Assembly (NCBI GenBank): GCA_008360975.2
Contig: CM039181.1
Span: forward strand, 5,130,380-5,194,379
From: Lichenostomus cassidix
Lineage: Eukaryota > Chordata > Aves > Passeriformes > Meliphagidae
DNA: 64,000 nucleotides
Direction of reading: 5' to 3'
The notes beneath the pieces are model-generated. The model was not told the origin of the DNA. It worked only from the letters and a program-made list of their open reading frames with translations, and ran no database searches. A program made the position numbers and the translations under genes. Below, one piece after another: positions 56,017 through 64,000 of this stretch (the first letter of the stretch is position 1; every line of letters begins with the position of its first letter).

Positions 56017-59000
56017 AATTGAGACTCCAGTGTTCCTAGAATTAATTGAAATCCAATGTTAATCCTTTTTCCTGCATCAGTTGTGGGAAGGACAGGATAG
56101 TTCTCATTTATTTCAACAGGCTTCAAGCAGTTGCAGCTTCACTAAGACACAGTGCTTGAAGTCAGATTGGACTATTGTTCCTCTTTCTCTTTGGTGTGTC
56201 AGTCTGGCCATGCTGGGAAATTGAATGGAGAAAGATGAATCTGAGCTGCTATAGAGAATCCTTCTGAATTCCTGAGTAGTGTCCTTTGCTTCATATGTGA
56301 AGGGTTACACAGATTATTGCCTTTAAAGCGCTGAAAAGAACTTCTTCACATCAGATCAATGTATAGTTTTTCTTTCTTTCATACAAATCTTGTGTCGTGA
56401 TTCACTTGCTGGTATCATCCTTGTTTCTCTCACTGGTTTCACACTGAAATAAAGCCTTCAGCTATCACAGCTGCTTTTAAAATGCCTTTTTTTTTTTTTC
56501 CCCCTCTACTCTCACTGACAAGCTGTTTAGTTTAAAGAAAAGTACAGCAGACCTCAAATGTTATTTCTTGGATTGTCTTGAGGCAGCTTATTTTGCCAAA
56601 GTCTACATGTAAAGATCCACGTTCCTTCAGACCTTCGTTTTTATAAAACAATGATTTTAAAAGAACAGAGACAAAATTAATTGTAAATATTCTTTTAAAG
56701 CAGCTTGATGCAATCAGTCTGGTGGCAAACAATAAGTAGAAATCTCATTTGGCATAGGAAGGATGAAGAAATTTGCTATATGCTCAACCAGAAGGAATAC
56801 ATCAAAAGTTCTTAAGTAATGTTAACTTGGCTCTATCAGGAAATTGTCATCAGGAAAAGTAACTTCTCATAAAGGTGCTACACATAATACATAATGGTTG
56901 CTGCCATTATGGATTAACCTGGATTGGGTATCTCTTCCTAGAACTCTTACATTGTAGTGAAAAGTTTGTTTGACCTCAGTGTATATTTTTGTGCAGAAAG
57001 CTGTTTGGATTTTCTGAACATGTAATTCTTTGACTTCAGTTTGAACAGTCATTTGACTTTATTTTGCCTAAATTCCTAGTAGTTACATGAAGTGGTTGTA
57101 TAGAAAATCAGCTTTCTACACAGTCTTTTCACCAATGATTAGATGATTGTTGATTATGTTGATTATGCCAAATATTCAATTGTCTAAGTATTTTGTAAAA
57201 GTAATGACTCTTTCTCTCTTACCTTCATTCTAGCAATTTTAATAAATTGAACTTATTGTATTTCAAATCCAGGTCTTGGAAAAAAAATGTTGAGTTTCAA
57301 AACCACACCATTTTGTTTTCAGACTTTAAATTTTATTTCAAAAGGCACAGGAAGTCTGAGCCTTTGGAATTCAAAATAGATCATCTACCTATCTGCATGT
57401 TTGTGTTACTGCAATACCTAATTTCAGAGAAATATTACATAATTTAAAAGCAATAGGGTTGAATTACATTAGGGAAGTCTAAACCTATATAATGAACATT
57501 AACATTTTTAATGTGCAATTTGATGGTTAATCATAAGTAGACCAAGGCCTCTTAGGACTTTGGAAGTATCAGAACAGATGTCTCTGAGAATCAAAGGTCA
57601 GAGTTTTATGTATATTACAGCATATGCAGCGTTGTTGTTCTTCAGATTCTTATCTGTGTTGAAGGATGATGCAATATTTAATGTTAGTATATTTTTAGGT
57701 GTTTTGAGAGTTGGCCTTACATGTAATTTTTGTGTCCTTTAGAACTTGGTTGGTGGAAAGTGTGTGAGTGAATGTGTACTAAAACTAGATGAGCTGTTGG
57801 GCCAACATGCATATATTCTATACACATCTAAAAAATGTTTCTACTTGTTTTTTTTCTGGAGAAAATTGGTAACTTTGAGAGAGGGGAATGTTTGCTACAG
57901 ATAGAAAAACAGGATAACTGCTCTTTAAAAAATAAGTGTAAGTGCAATTATGCATGTTCTCTGAGTTGTGTTTATATCAGTTGATTCTTTTTAAAAGGTA
58001 TTTTGTTTTGCAAAGTGAATATGGCAAAATCAAAACCTCCAATATTTTTACGCCGAGTATCTTTTTTGTAATTTAAGGCTGGAATTCTATATCTAGTGTA
58101 TAGAAGTTTGTCACTTTTCAAAAATTATTATATTTTTAAAGTAAATCCTTGTAAGCTTATTTTGATTCCAAAACTATTACCATGCTCACCATGGCGAGGT
58201 GAAGAAAAGGTGCAAGGAAAATCAGCTTTCTCCTATTACTTTGTGGTTTCTTTTGGTCTGTTTTCTTTTCTTTGGTGAAAATTCCAGGCATTTAAAGAGT
58301 GGGAAATCTGTCTAGCTTGAGATTCAAGTTTTTAAAGCTCACTACATTTATTTTAAGTTTTAAAATCTTCTTCAAATAGTGTTCATTTTTCATTCTGCTT
58401 TTGTGCTATGGGATGGTATGGAGCCTGTCAACAGCATTGTCACACTGACTTTGTCTTTCTATTCCAAATTAACTATTATAATATTGTCCTGTAACGAGTG
58501 GCAGATGTGGCTGTTTGGTTGTGGCAGTGACATGTTTAGTTTGTTTTTACCTGCAAATATTGCCTGCTTGGCACCCTTTTCCCACTCAGAGAGCATAGGC
58601 TTGATTTAAATGACTAGCCAGAATTTCCAGACTGACTTCCTACCCCATGCTTTGCTTTCTTGGGGTGGAGTAGGAGAAGCTGTTCTTTGCTTAACTTGCA
58701 AGCTTACTAATTAATTTTGGCAATAATTATAATAGTTCTTTGGGTTTTGTTATGCTCAAACTGATTAGGGCTGAAAGTAGCAACTGCAGACCTTGTTACA
58801 GGCAAAATGGAAAGTTTGCTATAATGCTTGCCTACTACTTTGAGTAATTTCTCTGTGTATTAATATAAATATCTCTCATCTGTGATGATTTGAAATTCAA
58901 TATTAAGGCCTGATAGTAAAAGGTATATTATCTGCAAAAGATTGCTAAACAATAGGAAGGAAATGACTGTTTAGCAATCATTTTTAGAAAGACAAAGTAA

Positions 59001-59921
59001 TGTAGAGATTAAATAACACAATATTTTCTTTCATCTATCTCCTTGAAAATAACATTGTTATATTTGTTAAATGTGTAACATGTACCATTTTATTTCTTTT
59101 TTATTTATAGGATTCTTATTGTTCAGGTTTCTAAAACCTAACTGAAAAAATGAGTCGAGGGGCATTTTTTTTTTCTTTTGAACCAGCTTATTGAACTGAC
59201 TTTTCATGTGGCTGCCTGATGGTTTAGATCTGGTGAGAGGAACAATGCAAGCCCATGGTCAGGCAGTTGGAGGGAGTAGGGTGGGACCTTTTCATAGCAG
59301 CAGCAGCTCTGTTCAGTTTCATGCTATGAGAAACTCAACCCTGTGGTAGCAACTTCAGTTTTTGGACAATTAAGGCTGTCCTGTTGCTAATGAATCTTTG
59401 CTGCCTCCAGAATTGCCTTATTCCTTTCTTCATCACTGTAAGGACACAGCAGAGACTCAATATCTATATATCTTCTTGGCTGTTCTGTGGATAACTGGAA
59501 ATATAAAAAAGGATTTTGGCGATCTGCTCTGTCAGATAATAGGAAACATGCCTATATCCCTATAATTGGCTATAGCCCTGCATTTTGGAACAGAGAACAT
59601 GCTTTAATACCCCTAGTATTTTTCCACTCTTCCAGGATTTTTGCTGATTTGGTTTTTTTCCCACTGAATGTCAAGACCTGTGCTTTTCCCCTCTTTTTAT
59701 GGATAAAGCCTGCAGTGAGGCATATCAGGGAAAGGTTGTGGGTGCTGATGCAAGGGTGGATGTGAAGAAGACATGCTGAGTTTGTGCTCAGAAATAGGAT
59801 GGTAGAGAGAGAAAAAGGTTGTCAATAGTGTTTATTCAGGGGGCTATATAAGGGGACGTTGGAAAATGTAATTTTTAGTAATTTTATAGCTTTGAAAAGA
59901 TACCAAGTTTTGTGCTTAACC

Positions 59922-59964
59922 AAACATACAAGTGTATAAACATACAACTAAACTAAACATACAA
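59922..59964. repeat. AAACATACAA triplicated with 16-17 bp period
   Basis: The 10-mer AAACATACAA occurs at 59922, 59938 and 59955 with short variable spacers. Confidence 0.8.
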
Positions 59965-62595
59965 GAGCTCCTAACCGGCATTTTTGATGCCCAATAACCA
60001 CAAAAAAAGTCAGACTGTTCAGTCAGACTATGGAAAACCAAGAGGTCTTGGGGCCTGAACTTCATGTGTCCCAATAATAAATAAGAGACTTAAAGAAAAC
60101 TTAGTTTTGAGCTGTAAATCAGCATCTAATTGTAAAATAATATCCATCCAACAGTATCTGTTGAAGAAGTAGTAGACATGCCTGTGATGGCCTGTTCTGT
60201 TCCCTCATCTGCTAGGTGAAGCTTGGAGATACAAAGTGTCATGCTGGTGTGGAGAGAAATGGAAGCAGTTGTGGGAGACTTCCTAAAAAGTCCAAGTGCA
60301 CCCAGAAAGATGAGCCTGCTAGATTGTTTTGCACATGGAACTGAATGAGGTGATCAGAGGGCTTTATGGAATTGAAGCAGTAGAGGGAAGGAGCAGAAGA
60401 GGGAATCCAAGAGGATGATGTCCACTGTATAACCAAGCTTCTACACAAATTAGCTCATGTGTGTGAAAAAACTTACCCCTTCCCCATTGTTCTACTACTT
60501 CCTGTTGACCTTTTCTTGATACTAGACACCTTGAAAAGTCAGGAGTGTCTGACCACTCCAAGACTGGTGTAATGGAATCGATTTTTAACTAATTATTTCT
60601 ACCTTGCTACTCCTTCTAGAGCGTTACAAATTAAATTGTACCTGGTTAGCCCTTCCCCCTTCATGAACAGAATTAAAGGTGTATTTTTGCATAGTCTTGT
60701 ACAGTTGTTTTTTATTTTATTTTTTTAAATTATTGTATTTTATTGTGTAACACTGTAAGCTTTCCACTATTCCTGAGGATTAGTCTGTGACCTCCCTGCA
60801 GGAGATGAGCAATTCAGGAACTAGGTAATATATACTCCAGACATTTCAACCCAAATGGATTGGGTTGATTGCAAGGTGAAGGGTAATCATATTTCATACA
60901 GGAAGACATCAGTGGATTGGGAGTGTTGCTGTGTTTGAGTATGTTAATGTTTTCCAGGCTCTCTGCTACCTCTTGGTGACCTTGCTTTGATGCTTGAGCT
61001 CTGAAGTTGCGTTTACCACAGTAATTGATTGCTTGCTTGTAGGCAGAGTGATTAATGTCAGGTTCATGTGTGTATGGTGGGGAAAGGGATGCAGGGAAGT
61101 GACTTGTAATGGTGCTGAGCGTGATGGATGTGCTCTGTGACATCCTTGGCAATGCTTGTTCTTGCAGGTGCTGCCACCTCGTTTGCCCTTTGCTTCAGCC
61201 AGGCATCTGCTACTGGATTCGCTTCCATCATCCCCAGTTTGTGTTTTGTGTTTCCAGTTCACAGCTTACAGCATAATGGACTGAAAATGTTTGCTATTCC
61301 AGCCATTATAATACCATTCCAGTCTCTACACAAAATCCCATGTGCCTTCATGAAAGGTTATGGAGTTAATTGTTAGTGCTAAGCCTGAAAATAAAGCAGA
61401 AATTCTATTATCTGGAACATCCAATAAGAGACAATAAAATTAAGATTCTTAAACAGAATAGGACAAATAGTTGTCAAAGCTGGAAGGTGTTTTTGCTACA
61501 TTTTTATGCAGAGTTCTTACTGTTAGCAAGATAATCTGATTGGAATGATGATGAATGTATCAGATAAACACCAGGAAAAAGGGAAGGGAGTAATTGAAGT
61601 GCAAACTTGATCAAGATAGAGTTAAACATAAATATCTTTAGCTGTTCAAAAATTAGAAATTTAGCTAAAATAATGAGATTCCTAAAGATGTATAAAACCA
61701 GCCTTCTCATTTGGGGCTTTTACAGTGTACATTTTAAAACCAATTTTCTTATAATGCATCGGATTATGAGTCATTCATCTATTCTATAAAAAGAGAGAGA
61801 ACACAAGCAGAAGGAAATGGGACGTGCATTTTTGGAGACTGCTTCTGCCTTCCTTTTTGTTTATATGTCAGCTGGATTTTCATGTAATAATGATTCTTGT
61901 AGCTGTGGTCTTAAAGTAGATGCTAAATATTGCAAGAATTGCAATGAACTATGGCAGCTGAGTTTTGTATTTAGACTTTAAAATAGCAGGCATATAAAAA
62001 AAGCGATATAATTTCTGGATTTCACGTGGTATGTAGGGAATGGAGAAGCAGAACTAGCTGAATGTTCGAGGGAGCAGAATGCACTTCCCGTTGATAGTTA
62101 TGTGGGAGATGCTCTTCAGTTTCAGCTTGGATTTGCTCATTGTGCTTTCAGCGCTAGACTGTTTCTTGTATTGTTTTGGCAGCCTGTCCTGACACTTGCT
62201 GGAGCGTGTCAGCAGTTTTGGCACGAGGCTGCTGAGGAAAAGACTTTGTGGAGCTGGATCATTTCAAAGCTGCAGTGTTTAAGCACTCACTGCACTTGAT
62301 ATCAGCTGGGTTACGTGACCAGGCTGCTGTTCCAGCTCTTGTGTTACTAGAGTGCATTCAGTGTACATACCTCATTTTGGTGCAAATGGTCAGGGTTGGG
62401 CTCTTTCTTTCTGTATTAACTGGAAAGTCAGCGATTTTGTAAGTGTCAATGAACTTTTCAGAGAAGGAAGAACTCTGCCAGGATTCAGAACAGCAAGCAG
62501 GGATTGCTTGTTTATATTTTTCTTAGGAACTTTGTGCAAAAGCACATGTTCTCCCATTAACCTTTTCTAAGAAAATGTACTTCATTGCCTTTAAA

Positions 62596-62616
62596 ATTGT
62601 ATTGTATTGTATTGTT
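62596..62616. repeat. (ATTGT)4 microsatellite
   Basis: Four tandem ATTGT units in KDM7A intron 1. Confidence 0.85.
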
Positions 62617-63317
62617 TAGATGTAGCACAGTAGAAGCTTTGTCATGACTGTGGTAAAGATTTCGCTTTTAAATCACATTTTGACCGCTTTATCTGCAGAA
62701 AAAAATGCACTGAGAAAACATTACATTGCTCAAGTGCTCTTTAAAACACTCACTGCTATTTTAAAACAAAACCAGTTCTACTAAGTTATTTGTGTGCTCA
62801 CTTGTGTAGCTTATGAAGCCAGTTCTGGTGAAAAGATTTCAAGAAGAACATGAAACTATTCTTCACTAATTTGTCTTGAGGGGTAGGAGTCAGTTATGTG
62901 CTTTTTCAGAAAGAAAAGAAAAGACAAAAATATCCATTATATCCACGTAAACCTCTGATTTTTTTTTTTTAACTCAGAGCTTCTGGGAGGAAAATTGCTA
63001 GAATGATTTTGTATGAAGTGTTTCCTGTAATTAGGATCAAAGTTTTTATGGCAATGGTGTATATATAGTGGATTTGCTCATTTTTAAATGAATTTATTTG
63101 TTTCCTGTTTATGATTTTTTTAATGGCACTCTGTGTTCAGTGATAAATTATTACTCAAAATTTATGTGGCAACCCAGTAGTTGAGATAATCTGGTATCTC
63201 ATTATAATTTTGTAGAGTAAGCACGTTTTGATAAAAACCCCAAGATTTAATTATTTCTTAGCTTGAAAAGTAAACCTTGTGTGCATTCTCATTAACATGT
63301 AAAAACTACCATTCCAG

Positions 63318-63403
63318 CTGCGTTGGGGTAGAGGAGCACCATGCTGTTGACATTGATCTATACCATTGTCCCAACTGTGCAATTCTCCATGGACCTTCTC
63401 TAA
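63318..63403 (+). CDS. KDM7A: KDM7A coding exon 2: C-terminal half of the PHD finger
   Basis: One base completing S39, then 28 codons and one base: [20 protein letters not shown] followed by AILHGPSL. It supplies the remaining zinc ligands C40, C56 and C59, finishing a C4HC3 PHD finger with exon 1. The [17 protein letters not shown] wording matches human KDM7A; PHF8 has [17 protein letters not shown]. The acceptor is CATTCCAG and the donor A/GTAAGT is strong. The next exon should begin by completing a methionine-type codon (A/TG) and lead to the basic linker and JmjC domain, which is outside the window. Confidence 0.97.
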
Positions 63404-64000
63404 GTAAGTATGGCTTATTCAAATTTCATCTTACATGTTCATGTTTTCTCTTCATGTACAACTGCAAAGGACTGTTGAGAAGAATATTCAAGATGAGTTT
63501 GATTATTTAGAAGGTACTGGTTCTACATGACTAAGTCTGAGCTGATTAAAAACCTGCAAAACAAACAAACCATCTTGAAGGGTTCCCTGATGTGGAGATG
63601 CAGATGGAATAAAATATAAGCCACAGCTATAGATTGGAGAAATCAAAGTGCAAAAAGTGCACAGAAAACAACCTGGAATTGGCAGAGAGTGAGAGAATGA
63701 AAATCAGGGAATCATCATATATATTAAAAAAAAAAGGAAAATATAAAGATGTTTTGAAGCTTCCTGTATTTTAATTATCAAAGTTCTGATAAATACCTAG
63801 CAAGGCAACTTTGAAAAAATGTACAAGTTAGGTGTCTTACCTTTCTTCATGGTTGTAGGTTTTACACCACAGTAGTCAAACACAGCTTTTCAACAGTGAA
63901 AGCAGAATGTGAACATCCTGTGAGTGGTGTTTGTTTGGGTTTTTATGTTGTTTGTTTTTACTTTTGTTGTTCCCCCCCAGTTATGTCCTTGAAGGTTACA
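63404..64000 (+). other. KDM7A: KDM7A intron 2 (partial)
   Basis: AT-rich intron sequence up to the window end. A pyrimidine tract and AG occur at 63972-63980, but the 20 bases after it do not encode the expected KDM7A continuation. Confidence 0.8.

Larger units (their letters stand above)
40232..63317 (+). other. KDM7A: KDM7A intron 1 (23.1 kb)
   Basis: The first ~1 kb is still CpG island; the rest is AT-rich and poor in recognisable repeats. No further exon compatible with KDM7A was found, since the two flanking exons already form one continuous PHD finger. Contents that can be named are two local duplications (54.2 and 55.6-56.0 kb), a triplicated 10-mer at 59922-59964 and an (ATTGT)n tract at 62.6 kb. 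Confidence 0.9.

Noticed and set aside
63972..64000. Possible KDM7A exon 3 after the CCCCCCCAG acceptor at the window end
   Set aside because: Continued in phase, the bases read roughly IMSLKVT, not the expected Met-Lys-Lys-Arg-type continuation after HGPSL. The stretch is too short to support an exon.
1..64000. CRISPR arrays, operons, prophage or a bacterial defence system
   Set aside because: The window is clearly vertebrate: spliced genes, CR1 elements and a CpG-island promoter. No repeat-spacer array or tightly packed coding cluster exists.

Overview
The window is vertebrate nuclear DNA, most likely from a bird. Its genes are split into short exons with GT/AG introns, and the promoter of one gene is a CpG island. 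The dispersed repeats are CR1 LINE 3' ends, the commonest avian repeat, plus worn MIR-like SINE fragments. I see no bacterial, phage or viral gene arrangement. The order SLC37A3 then KDM7A, both on the same strand, matches the mammalian arrangement as I remember it (human 7q34). The gap between the two genes is only about 23 kb, which fits a compact avian genome. The species cannot be fixed from the sequence; a songbird is a guess.

Region 1 (1 to about 16.6 kb) is the 3' part of SLC37A3 on the + strand. Thirteen coding exons between 824 and 14286 join in frame to give 454 complete codons. They cover everything after the first ~43 residues of a protein that is about 494 residues long in human. 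The 5' exons lie before base 1. Every splice junction has AG/GT ends and every exon phase matches its neighbour. A 3' UTR follows, with several candidate poly(A) signals. The most likely end is near 16.59 kb.

Region 2 (about 16.6 to 39 kb) is intergenic, and I can support no protein gene there. It holds two CR1 3' ends (18.2 and 26.8 kb), two MIR-like fragments (20.6 and 23.7 kb), a (GGAT)(GCAT) compound microsatellite, long T tracts and a small minisatellite. A second CpG-rich island lies at about 33.4 to 34.2 kb, followed by 2 to 3 kb of unique sequence that could be regulatory.

Region 3 (about 39 to 64 kb) is the 5' end of KDM7A on the + strand. It comprises a CpG-island promoter with GC boxes, a pentanucleotide repeat and E-boxes, coding exon 1 (40116-40231), a 23 kb first intron, and coding exon 2 (63318-63403). 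The two exons together encode one complete PHD finger, the H3K4me3 reader of this histone demethylase. The JmjC domain lies beyond the window.

The two genes are neighbours without a shared pathway: one encodes a lysosomal/ER-type MFS transporter, the other a nuclear chromatin enzyme. I found no undescribed system. The points most worth checking are the divergent lumenal-loop exon and aspartate-rich loop of SLC37A3, the GGGCG/GGGCA array upstream of KDM7A, the second CpG island, and the ancient SINE remnants.
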